The translations under genes were made by a program, and so were the position numbers. Shown here in pieces: positions 16,934 through 24,391 of a stretch of 64,000 bases of DNA. This stretch comes from Jeotgalibacillus sp. ET6 (GTDB lineage: Bacteria; Bacillota; Bacilli; Bacillales; Jeotgalibacillaceae): assembly GCF_029667115.1 (NCBI RefSeq), contig NZ_JARUIU010000002.1:496001-560000 (forward strand), in the 5' to 3' direction. The notes under the pieces were generated by a model. That model searched no databases. It was not told where the DNA came from and worked only from the letters and a program-made list of their open reading frames with translations. How positions within the stretch are numbered: the stretch's first letter is position 1; each line of letters starts with the position of its first letter.

Positions 16934-17917
16934 ATGAACTATCGTCAGCTGGGAAATACAGACATCCGCGTGAGCGAAGTAAGCTTTGGTACTTGGGCGA
17001 TCGGCGGTTCATGGGGAACAAACAATGATGCAGAATCGCTTAAAGCGCTTCGCTATGCAATAGACAGAGGCGTCAATTTTTTTGACACGGCTGATGTTTA
17101 TGGCGACGGCCACAGTGAAGAATTACTCGCTGAAGCAACCAGAGGTCTGAGAGACAGAGTGTATATTGCGACAAAATTTTGCCGCCAGGGAGATATTCAT
17201 GATCCTGAAACCTATTCAAAAGAGCGTGTCCGGGAATATTGCGAAGCCAGCTTAAAAAGGCTGGAGCGTGATTTTATTGACTTATATCAAATTCACTGTC
17301 CGCCGATTGACATTATAAAAGAAGGCAGTGTTTTTACCGTATTAGATGACATTCAAAAAGAAGGGAAAATCAAGCACTACGGTGTCAGCGTTGAAACAGT
17401 GGAAGAAGGGCTTCTTTGTCTGGAGCACTCTAATGTAAAATCGCTTCAGGTCATTTTTAATGTGTTCCGCCAAAAACCATTGGAAGAACTTTTCGACCAG
17501 GCAAAGCAGCGGGGAGTCGGAATTATCGTACGACTTCCTTTAGCAAGCGGCTTGCTGACAAATAAATTTTCACTTGATCATCAGTTTGAAGAAGATGATC
17601 ACCGCAGCTTTAATGAGAACGGCGAGTCCTTTAATGTAGGAGAAACATTTGCAGGTCTTGGCTTTAAAAAGGGTGTTCAGCTTGCCCAGCAGCTTGAATG
17701 GATTGCTGAAGGAAGAGGGAATATGGCGAGAGCTTCCCTCCGGTGGATTCTAGATCAGCCGGAAGTAACCTGTGTCATTCCAGGCTTTAAAAACCAGCAG
17801 CAGGTAGAAGAAAATCTGCAGGCCATTGAAACCCCTTCATTTTCTCAGGATGAGCTGAGAAAGATGAACGATTTTTACCATGAGCATGTAAAAGAGCATA
17901 TCCGGGGAGCTTATTAA
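16934..17917 (+). CDS. Aldo/keto reductase
   Basis: 327 aa TIM barrel. Catalytic tetrad visible: D51 and Y56 in DTADVYGDG, K81 in YIATKF, H121 in YQIHC. NADP-binding elements occur near the C-terminus (TCVIPGFKNQQQVEENLQA). It reduces carbonyl groups of sugars or other aldehydes with NADPH; IolS/YccK-type relatives are broad-range. AAAGGAGTGAG precedes ATG 16934. It lies 130 bases after the sugar operon and is followed by its own terminator, so it could be a separate unit or a terminal operon gene. The natural substrate cannot be assigned. Confidence 0.93.
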   Translation: MNYRQLGNTDIRVSEVSFGTWAIGGSWGTNNDAESLKALRYAIDRGVNFFDTADVYGDGHSEELLAEATRGLRDRVYIATKFCRQGDIHDPETYSKERVREYCEASLKRLERDFIDLYQIHCPPIDIIKEGSVFTVLDDIQKEGKIKHYGVSVETVEEGLLCLEHSNVKSLQVIFNVFRQKPLEELFDQAKQRGVGIIVRLPLASGLLTNKFSLDHQFEEDDHRSFNENGESFNVGETFAGLGFKKGVQLAQQLEWIAEGRGNMARASLRWILDQPEVTCVIPGFKNQQQVEENLQAIETPSFSQDELRKMNDFYHEHVKEHIRGAY

Positions 17918-17940
17918 TAAAAAATCCGCTTCCATTTTTA

Positions 17941-17973
17941 AACCCGATCAACGCCTTGTGATCGGGTTTTTGC
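17941..17973 (+). terminator. Terminator after the aldo/keto reductase gene
   Basis: AACCCGATCA (17941-17950) pairs perfectly with TGATCGGGTT (17959-17968), followed by a T-run. It closes the accessory block before the conserved hpf-secA region. Confidence 0.9.
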
Positions 17974-18059
17974 TCGTTTTTTTTCCAATTAACCCTTTAT
18001 TCTGACATAATCCGCTAAGAATCCCAATGGTTTTTACAAAAAATTATTAAAAGTTTTAC

Positions 18060-18085
18060 GCTTATGCAGGATAAATCAGGGGTAG
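18060..18085 (+). promoter_or_regulatory. Candidate sigma-B promoter of hpf
   Basis: GCTTAT (18060-18065), a 14-base spacer and GGGTAG (18080-18085) compare with the SigB consensus GTTTAA-N14-GGGTAT (4/6 and 5/6). The B. subtilis equivalent yvyD is known to be under SigB and SigH control, so the match is expected. An AGGATAAAT element at 18068 might in addition be a SigH -35. Confidence 0.55.
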
Positions 18086-18128
18086 AAGAGAAATAGATAG
18101 TATAGCTTTGATTAAAGGAGGAGTTTAC

Positions 18129-18713
18129 ATGTTGAACTATAATATCCGAGGCGAAAATATCGAGGTAACTCCAGCAATCCGCGAATATGTGGAAAAGAAA
18201 ATTGATAAGCTAGAACGTTATTTTAATGATACGCCGGATGCAAATGTCCACGTTAATTTAAAAGTTTACAATGACAAACAGACGAAGGTTGAAGTGACGA
18301 TTCCAATGCCGCGTTTAACGCTGCGGGCTGAAGAGCGCCATGAGGAAATGTATGCAGCGATTGACTTAATTCTAGATAAGCTGGAACGTCAAATCCGCAA
18401 GCACAAAACAAAAGTTAACCGCAAATTCCGTGAAAAGGGCAATGAGCCGGAATTCTTCGCTGCCAGCGTTGATCCTGAAAACGGAATTGAAAATTTAGAT
18501 GCTCAATATGATGATAATGATGATGAACAGGACATGGATATTGTCCGCACAAAAACCTTTAACCTGAAACCAATGGACAGCGAAGAAGCTGTTCTTCAAA
18601 TGAATATGCTCGGCCACAGCTTTTACGTGTACACCGATGCTGATTCGAACGGAACGAACATTGTGTACAAGCGTAAGGACGGTAAATACGGGCTGATTGA
18701 AACAGAAGCTTAA
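18129..18713 (+). CDS. hpf: Ribosome hibernation promoting factor, long form (YvyD)
   Basis: 194 aa. The start is ATG 18129 with AAAGGAGGAG upstream; ATG 18108 is out of place relative to that site. The N-terminal about 110 residues form the S30AE domain (YNIRGENIEVTPAIREYVEK, then VNLKVYNDKQTKVEVTIPMP), which binds the decoding centre of the 30S subunit. After an acidic linker, the C-terminal domain (FNLKPMDSEEAVLQMNMLGH, YRRKDGKYGLIE-like) causes dimerisation of 70S into 100S ribosomes. The long form is usual in Firmicutes. Monocistronic, with a terminator just downstream. Confidence 0.95.
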   Translation: MLNYNIRGENIEVTPAIREYVEKKIDKLERYFNDTPDANVHVNLKVYNDKQTKVEVTIPMPRLTLRAEERHEEMYAAIDLILDKLERQIRKHKTKVNRKFREKGNEPEFFAASVDPENGIENLDAQYDDNDDEQDMDIVRTKTFNLKPMDSEEAVLQMNMLGHSFYVYTDADSNGTNIVYKRKDGKYGLIETEA

Positions 18714-18725
18714 GAAGTGACAAAT

Positions 18726-18760
18726 AACGCGTCTCTCCTGAATTGGAGGGGCGTTTTTTT
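18726..18760 (+). terminator. Terminator of hpf
   Basis: AACGC and CTCTCC pair with GGAGGG and GCGTT (18726-18755) around a small bulge, followed by seven T. Confidence 0.85.
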
Positions 18761-18818
18761 GTTTCACCGCATCTCCGTGGTACAATAGTGCTTAATCAAG
18801 AAAAAAGGAAGTGCCTAT

Positions 18819-19886
18819 ATGCAGGAAGTTGGAAGAAATGAACCTTGTCCTTGCGGCAGCGGGAAGAAATACAAGAAATGCTGCGCAAGCAAAAAGGTTG
18901 TGTCGATTCAAACCCTTCTCGTCACAGAAGGAATGGATCTGCAGCTGAAATTTTTAAATGAAAAAATGGCTCCTATGCAGGGGGACTATAAAGAGGATTT
19001 AACCTATATTCTGGACCATGTCACCCCTTCCTTTGAGGAAAAGCAATTTTTAACAGTTTACTCCACATTTATGTTTGGATTGCGAACGCAAAATGACCAA
19101 ACGCATTGGTCGCATTTTGTCGATGAGCAGCTGGAATCACAGGAGCGGCCGCGAATGAAGGAAATCATGCCGAAATGGCACGACCCAAGACCGGTGCTGG
19201 CTGAAGTAATCGAGATGGATGAAGACAGCCGCGAAATGGTCATGAAGGATTTAATCAATGACGATCAGTATACGGTGGTTCTGCCTGAATTTCACTCGTG
19301 GGCAGAGATTGACTATGTATTTGCAGTCCTGCTCCCGCTCGAGGATAAATGGGTGCCTTATGGCTTTATGTTTCCATCCATTTACACAAAAGAGGAACGC
19401 AGCCGTGTGATCGAACGTATATCCATGCTTGATATTGAAGGCGATGACCGTTCCTTGTGGCTTAAAACTTCAATGCTTGTCGATTTGATTAATGCCATGG
19501 TAGAGAGAACGCAGAATGAAGAAGCTGCACCTGAACAGGACTGGATGACTCAAATGACATCCGAGGTGGAAAAATCCAATCAACAGGAAGCCCTTCAGTC
19601 GTTGAAGAAATACTGGGATAACCGTGCAAACGAGGATCTGTCTTTATTTGCCTGCCATATCGCAGCAAGCTTTTTCGCCCAAAAGGGAGATAAAGTCCGC
19701 AAACCTGAAACCTATTTAGCAGCAATTTCGTATCTGATGGCCCAGCACGCCACCGAAACGCCTCTTACACAAAAAGAAGCAGGCGAAGCTTTTGATGTTT
19801 CGGCTTCAAGCGTTTCGTCCACTGTGCGTAAAATTGAAGAATGGTTTGTGACTGAACTTGAAAAGCTTCAGGAACAATCGGTTTAA
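18819..19886 (+). CDS. SEC-C zinc motif protein with C-terminal helix-turn-helix
   Basis: 355 aa, cytoplasmic. Residues 7-22 are a SEC-C metal-binding motif ([17 protein letters not shown]; Cys 10, 12, 21, 22), nearly the same as the C-terminal motif of SecA (next conserved gene, 24392). The middle 200 residues are helical and acidic with no family I recognise. Residues about 305-345 (TPLTQKEAGEAFDVSASSVSSTVRKIEEWF) look like a helix-turn-helix. A similar tail ends the TPR protein at 60555. SEC-C motifs bind zinc and can contact SecB, ribosomes or other partners. A regulatory or adaptor role is inferred, not shown. The ribosome site is AAAAAAGGAAGTG. Confidence 0.8.
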   Translation: MQEVGRNEPCPCGSGKKYKKCCASKKVVSIQTLLVTEGMDLQLKFLNEKMAPMQGDYKEDLTYILDHVTPSFEEKQFLTVYSTFMFGLRTQNDQTHWSHFVDEQLESQERPRMKEIMPKWHDPRPVLAEVIEMDEDSREMVMKDLINDDQYTVVLPEFHSWAEIDYVFAVLLPLEDKWVPYGFMFPSIYTKEERSRVIERISMLDIEGDDRSLWLKTSMLVDLINAMVERTQNEEAAPEQDWMTQMTSEVEKSNQQEALQSLKKYWDNRANEDLSLFACHIAASFFAQKGDKVRKPETYLAAISYLMAQHATETPLTQKEAGEAFDVSASSVSSTVRKIEEWFVTELEKLQEQSV

Positions 19887-19968
19887 CAATAAGAATATAC
19901 TGCTGATTCAGGGGTTAAGACATATCTGAAAAACCTTTGAGAAATTAATGTATAATGTACCGTAAATA

Positions 19969-20138
19969 TGAGGTGAGCGGAGCGGAAGGTGGCGACTCCA
20001 GCAGGATGTGACGGCAAGCTGAGACTTTACAGGGCAAGGCCCTGAGAAGGCTCAGCGCCGTCCCTGCGGAAAGCGTCCACCTGTAGTGAAGCGAACCGGT
20101 CAAAGAGGCTGAGACACCATTATCCAGCTTCTTTTTTA
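19969..20138 (+). repeat. Interspersed repeat family A, copy 2, with terminator end
   Basis: Same blocks as the copy at 9983 (GAGCGGAAGGTGGCGACTCC, GGCTCAGCGCCGTCCCTGCG). It ends in GAGGCTGAGACACCATTATC followed by CAGCTTCTTTTTT. It fills most of the 387-base gap between the SEC-C gene and the gamma-glutamyltransferase gene and probably terminates the former. Confidence 0.9.
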
Positions 20139-20274
20139 TGTTTGGTTTGACTGAAATTATATGAAGATAGAATTTTCACAACATTTCCCTTATACTGAAA
20201 GAAGAGGTTTTTCGCAAAACGAAATAGTACATATGAAGCAGAAAAATGGGTAAAAGGAATAGGAGTGAAAAGCA

Positions 20275-21885
20275 TTGATTACAGATTACTTATATCATCC
20301 ATTTGCTTCTCAGAGGCAGACTGTATTTGCAAAGCGGGGAATGGTGGCAACCTCACAGCCGCTCGCAGCACAAGCAGGGCTTGAAATACTACAAAAAGGC
20401 GGCAATGCCATTGATGCGGCGATCGCGACCGCTGCAGCTTTAACGGTTGTGGAGCCGACATCAAACGGCATTGGCGGGGACGCTTTTGCTCTTGTCTGGA
20501 CAAAGGATAAGCTTCATGGATTAAATGCAAGCGGACCGGCTCCTCAAAAGCTGACGATAGATGAAATGAAAAAACGTGGGTACGAGAAAATGCCGATGTT
20601 TGGTGTTGAGCCTGTAACCGTTCCAGGTGCCCCAGCTGCGTGGGCTGAGTTATCCGAAAAATTTGGCCGCCTGCCGTTTGAAGAGGTGCTTGCTCCTTCC
20701 ATCCGTTTAGCAGAAGAGGGCTACCCGGTGTCGCCGGTTCTTGGGAAGTACTGGAATGCAGCAGCTCAAAAATTTAAAGAGCTATTTAAAGAGAAAGTCT
20801 ATCAAGGGTGGTTTGATACATTTGCTCCAGAGGGCAGCGCACCGCAAATTGGCGAGATCTGGTCCTCTCAAGCACATGCCGCTACGCTCTCTTCTATTGC
20901 CGAAACAAAGGCTGAGAGTTTTTATACAGGAGAACTTGCTCAAAAAATAGATGATTTTATGAAGGAACACAGCGGCTTCCTGACGAAAGAGGACTTAGCA
21001 GCCTTTAAGCCTGAATGGGTGGATCCTGTATCTGTAAACTACCGTGGGTATGATGTGTGGGAGATTCCTCCGAATGGCCAGGGGATGATTGCTTTGATGG
21101 CGTTGAATATTGCACAGGGCTTTGAGTTTACAGAGTTTCAAAGTGTGGAAACCTATCATAAGCAGATTGAAGCGATGAAGCTCGCATTTACAGATGGCAA
21201 GGCGTTTATTTCAGAGCCTGGGGATATGCCCGTTTCAACGGAAGAGCTGCTTGCCAGCGAGTATGCAGACAAACGCCGGAGGGCCATTGGCGAAAAGGCG
21301 ATGATGCCGAAGCCGATGGAATTGCCAAAGGGCGGAACGGTGTATTTAGCTGCAGCTGATGACGAAGGAAATATGATTTCATATATTCAAAGTAATTATA
21401 TGGGCTTTGGATCCGGTGCAGTCGTTCCGGGAACGGGCATTGCGCTGCAAAATCGCGGGCATGACTTCAGCTTAGATCCCGAGCATCCAAACGCTCTTAA
21501 GCCGGGAAAAAGAACGTATCACACAATCATTCCCGGGTTTTTAACAAAAGACGGCCAGGCAGTTGGACCATTTGGCGTCATGGGCGGCTATATGCAGCCG
21601 CAGGGGCATTTTCAGGTCATCGCAAATACGGTGGATTTTCAGTTAAATCCGCAGGCGGCTCTTGATGCCCCGCGCTGGCAGTGGACGAACGGAAAAACCA
21701 TACAGGTCGAGCAGTCCTTCCCGGCACACCTTGTTCAGGCGCTTCAGCGAAAAGGCCATACCATTCAGATTATGAATGATGGCGGGCCCTTTGGACGCGG
21801 CCAGATCATTTGGCGTGATCCTGAAACAGGCGTCCTGAGGGGCGGAACCGAATCACGGACAGACGGGCATATTGCTGCCTGGTAA
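20275..21885 (+). CDS. Gamma-glutamyltransferase family protein, YwrD-like
   Basis: 536 aa. Starts at TTG 20275 with AGGAGTG 8 bases upstream. The N-terminal part has GMVATSQPLAAQAGLEILQKGGNAIDAAIA and VEPTSNGIGGDAFALVW, typical of the large subunit. The autoprocessing nucleophile is T355 in KGGTVYLAAADDEGNMISY, where the chain would be cut into two subunits. No signal peptide is seen, so it is probably cytoplasmic, unlike secreted Ggt. Such enzymes hydrolyse gamma-glutamyl bonds, though YwrD-type members may act on other amides. In B. subtilis ywrD also lies beside the chromate-type transporter genes ywrA/ywrB. Probably cotranscribed with the next three genes. Confidence 0.92.
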   Translation: MITDYLYHPFASQRQTVFAKRGMVATSQPLAAQAGLEILQKGGNAIDAAIATAAALTVVEPTSNGIGGDAFALVWTKDKLHGLNASGPAPQKLTIDEMKKRGYEKMPMFGVEPVTVPGAPAAWAELSEKFGRLPFEEVLAPSIRLAEEGYPVSPVLGKYWNAAAQKFKELFKEKVYQGWFDTFAPEGSAPQIGEIWSSQAHAATLSSIAETKAESFYTGELAQKIDDFMKEHSGFLTKEDLAAFKPEWVDPVSVNYRGYDVWEIPPNGQGMIALMALNIAQGFEFTEFQSVETYHKQIEAMKLAFTDGKAFISEPGDMPVSTEELLASEYADKRRRAIGEKAMMPKPMELPKGGTVYLAAADDEGNMISYIQSNYMGFGSGAVVPGTGIALQNRGHDFSLDPEHPNALKPGKRTYHTIIPGFLTKDGQAVGPFGVMGGYMQPQGHFQVIANTVDFQLNPQAALDAPRWQWTNGKTIQVEQSFPAHLVQALQRKGHTIQIMNDGGPFGRGQIIWRDPETGVLRGGTESRTDGHIAAW

Positions 21886-21914
21886 ACTTGTGATGGAATA
21901 CGGAGTTGACGTAC

Positions 21915-22496
21915 TTGAAGAAAAAGAATAACCAAGCCGATTTATTTATGGCTTTTTTCAGAGCAGGAATCTTTGGATTTGGCGGAGGTCCCGCTTCGAT
22001 TACGCTTGTCCATAAAGAGGTGGTTAAGACCTACAAGTGGATGAATGATGAAGAGTTTTCAGATGTGCTGGCGCTTGGAAATGCCATGCCGGGGCCGATT
22101 GCCACCAAAATGGCCGGCTATATCGGCTACAGAGTCGGAGGAATAGCAGGGCTGTTAAACGCGATCGCTGCGACCATCATTCCGACAGTAGCTGCGATGA
22201 TCCTCCTGTTGACAACCTTAAATGCCTATAGAGATGTGGGATGGGTGAACGGCATGTCGCAAGCTGTGATTCCTGTAGTAGGGGTCATGCTCGGGGTTCT
22301 GACCTGGGATTTCATAAAAAAATCCTCCTCTGCACTCGGATGGCTCATCACCGGCGTATTGCTCGCTGCCAGCCTTTTGCTGCTCGAGTGGCTGGGAGTT
22401 CATCCGGCCATTTTAATTGCCTCCATTTTAGCGTATGCCCTGCTCTTTGGACACAAAGGGAAAGCACGCCGTAAAAGACGGGGTGAGACCTTATGA
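21915..22496 (+). CDS. Chromate transporter family protein, first half (YwrB-like)
   Basis: 193 aa single ChrA domain (PF02417 type). The start is TTG 21915, 9 bases after GGAG; TTG 21906 abuts that site. It contains FGFGGGPASITLVHKEVV and LALGNAMPGPIATKMAGYIG, the family signatures, and about five membrane segments. In short-chain chromate transporters two such halves with opposite orientation form the carrier; the partner is the next gene. The physiological anion may not be chromate in this context. The last four bases overlap the next start. Confidence 0.9.
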   Translation: MKKKNNQADLFMAFFRAGIFGFGGGPASITLVHKEVVKTYKWMNDEEFSDVLALGNAMPGPIATKMAGYIGYRVGGIAGLLNAIAATIIPTVAAMILLLTTLNAYRDVGWVNGMSQAVIPVVGVMLGVLTWDFIKKSSSALGWLITGVLLAASLLLLEWLGVHPAILIASILAYALLFGHKGKARRKRRGETL

Positions 22497-23026
22497 TTTA
22501 CTGGGAAATCTTTTTGGCTTTTTTTATCCCCGGGATTTTGGGGTATGGTGGAGGACCGGCGTCTATTCCATTAGTAGAAAATGAAGTCGTGAACCGGTAT
22601 GAATGGATGACCACCCAGGAGTTTAGCGAAGTGCTTGCATTGGGTAATTCATTACCAGGGCCGATTGCGACCAAAATGGCCGGATACATCGGCTATGCTG
22701 AAGGCGGGTGGCTTGGAGCTGGAGTGGCACTTTTTGCAACCGTTGCCCCTTCCCTTATTTTAATGGTGGCACTGCTGAGTCTTTTGCTGAAATACAAAGA
22801 CTCGCCTCGTGTGAAAAAGATGTCCAGCCTCGTCCGCCCAACCATCGCGGTTCTTCTTGGTGTGATGACGTGGGGATTTTTTGCCGATTCCATTGAGGCA
22901 TCCGGCGGAATTCAAACAGCCGTGCTGGCGATTATCAGTTTTATTTTAATGGAAAAAATGAAGGTCCATCCCGCCCTGGTAATTGCAGGCGCGCTGATTT
23001 ACGGCGCTGTCTTTTTAGGCGGATGA
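22493..23026 (+). CDS. Chromate transporter family protein, second half (YwrA-like)
   Basis: 177 aa, paralogous to the preceding protein: FIPGILGYGGGPASIPLVENEVV and LALGNSLPGPIATKMAGYIGYAEGGW align with the same segments there. About five membrane helices. The start ATGA overlaps the preceding stop, so the two halves are translationally coupled and probably made in equal amounts. Confidence 0.9.
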   Translation: MIYWEIFLAFFIPGILGYGGGPASIPLVENEVVNRYEWMTTQEFSEVLALGNSLPGPIATKMAGYIGYAEGGWLGAGVALFATVAPSLILMVALLSLLLKYKDSPRVKKMSSLVRPTIAVLLGVMTWGFFADSIEASGGIQTAVLAIISFILMEKMKVHPALVIAGALIYGAVFLGG

Positions 23027-23054
23027 TGATGTGTGGAGCAGTGCTTTAGCGCAC

Positions 23055-23075
23055 AAAAGGGGTCTGGCCCCTTTT
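23055..23075. repeat. Short palindrome AAAAGGGG-TCTGG-CCCCTTTT, copy 1
   Basis: An 8-bp perfect stem around the loop TCTGG, lying between the transporter and DUF1028 genes. The same core with a longer stem is found at 39533-39571. Confidence 0.75.
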
Positions 23076-23109
23076 ATACACTAAAGTGCATAAAAAAGGA
23101 GTGATGGAG

Positions 23110-23937
23110 ATGACGTATTCGATCGTGGGTTTTGATCCAGTGGAGAGAGAGTGGGGTGTGGCGACACAGTCCAAGTTTCTCGGTGTGGGGGCTGTTGTGC
23201 CTTATGCGGTTGCAGGAGTTGGTGCAGTGGCGACTCAGGCATATGCAAATACTACATACGGGCCTGAAGGCATTGCGTATATGATGAACGGTAAAAGTGC
23301 AGAAGAAACGTTAAAGCTGATGACTGAAGAAGATGATGACAAGGATTATCGTCAGGTGGGGATTGTGGACGCCAGCGGAAATGCTGCCACATTTACCGGA
23401 CGAAATTGCTATGATTGGTCAGGGGGAATTTCCGGCAAAAACTTTGCTGTCCAAGGAAATATTTTAGTTCCTGGCACAGTTGAAGCAATGGCCAGGTCAT
23501 TTGAATCTTCCGAAGGCTCTTTGGCAGAACGTCTTTTAGAAGCCCTTGCAGCAGGACAGGCTGCAGGCGGAGATTCACGGGGACAGCAGTCAGCAGCTCT
23601 ATTAGTCGTAAAGGAAAAAGGCGGATATGCCGGCTATAATGACCGTTTTATTGACATTCGCGTCGACGACCATGTCACACCGGTAGATGAGCTTTACCGC
23701 ATTTTCAGGCTCCATCAGCTCTATTTTGCTCCTTCGAATAAAGACAATATCGTACCGGTTGAAGGCGATATTGAAACGAAGCTTGAATACCAGCTTGTTC
23801 GGCTGGGATATAAAAAAGAAGATCTTACGCTGTATCAAGCATTGAAAAATTACCTGAACAACGAAAACTTCGAAATGCGCAAACAGGAATCAGGCTATAT
23901 TGATCTGGATGTCCTGCATTATATGGAACAGTCCTGA
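23110..23937 (+). CDS. DUF1028 family putative Ntn hydrolase
   Basis: 275 aa from ATG 23110 (AAAAAAGGAG 8 bases upstream; ATG 23104 is too close). Residues 1 to about 215 form the DUF1028 domain (MTYSIVGFDPVEREWGVATQ, VGAVATQAYANTTYGPEGIA, GNILVPGTVEAMARSFE), a family with an N-terminal-nucleophile hydrolase-like fold. The C-terminal about 55 residues (LEYQLVRLGYKKEDLTLYQA) are an added helical module. The enzyme activity is unknown; relatives lie next to amide- or peptide-degrading genes. The gene follows the gamma-glutamyltransferase and transporter genes in the same direction, suggesting one catabolic unit. Confidence 0.88.
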   Translation: MTYSIVGFDPVEREWGVATQSKFLGVGAVVPYAVAGVGAVATQAYANTTYGPEGIAYMMNGKSAEETLKLMTEEDDDKDYRQVGIVDASGNAATFTGRNCYDWSGGISGKNFAVQGNILVPGTVEAMARSFESSEGSLAERLLEALAAGQAAGGDSRGQQSAALLVVKEKGGYAGYNDRFIDIRVDDHVTPVDELYRIFRLHQLYFAPSNKDNIVPVEGDIETKLEYQLVRLGYKKEDLTLYQALKNYLNNENFEMRKQESGYIDLDVLHYMEQS

Positions 23938-24003
23938 TCTCAAACGAGGCTGGGACAAAACTCATAAGTATTTCAAGAAATGAAGAATTATTTATGAATA
24001 GTA

Positions 24004-24176
24004 AGAGGAGAGCGGAGCGGAAGGTGGCGACTCCTGCAGGATTTGACGGCAAGCTGAGACTTTACAGGGCAAGGCCCTGAAAAGGCTCAGCGCCGTCCCT
24101 GCGGAAAGCGTCCGCCTGAAGCGCAGCGAACCGGTTAAAGAGCTTAAGACACTTTTGTCTCAAGCTCGTTTTTTAT
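24004..24176 (+). repeat. Interspersed repeat family A, copy 3, with terminator end
   Basis: Full copy with GAGCGGAAGGTGGCGACTCC, GACGGCAAGCTGAGACTTTA and GGCTCAGCGCCGTCCCTGCG. It ends in GAGCTTAAGACACTTTTGTC followed by TCAAGCTCGTTTTTT, a clear terminator hairpin. A nearby GAGGCTGGGACAAAACTC (23945) resembles the same end and may be a remnant. Confidence 0.9.
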
Positions 24177-24222
24177 TGGAAGAAAAAAAGCTGGTCCATC
24201 ACTCCCTCTCTCATCACCCGTC

Positions 24223-24251
24223 TTGTACTGCTCCGGTCAAAATGGTAAGAT
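24223..24251 (+). promoter_or_regulatory. Candidate promoter of secA
   Basis: TTGTAC (24223-24228), a 17-base spacer and TAAGAT (24246-24251), about 140 bases before secA. The rest of the leader shows no riboswitch I recognise. Confidence 0.5.
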
Positions 24252-24391
24252 AGATAGGTATATTTACGATTTTTTCTCATAATTCCAATCCATTTTTATA
24301 AATGAATGAGTATATGATGTAAATTCGGCCGTCTTTCTCTATGAACCAGAAGAGAAACGGTCAGAAACTGCCTATATAAAGGAGCGGTACC

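Noticed and set aside
24004-24391. Riboswitch or SecM-like arrest peptide before secA
   Set aside because: The gap is explained by repeat copy 3 and a plain promoter; no upstream frame with a ribosome site is seen.
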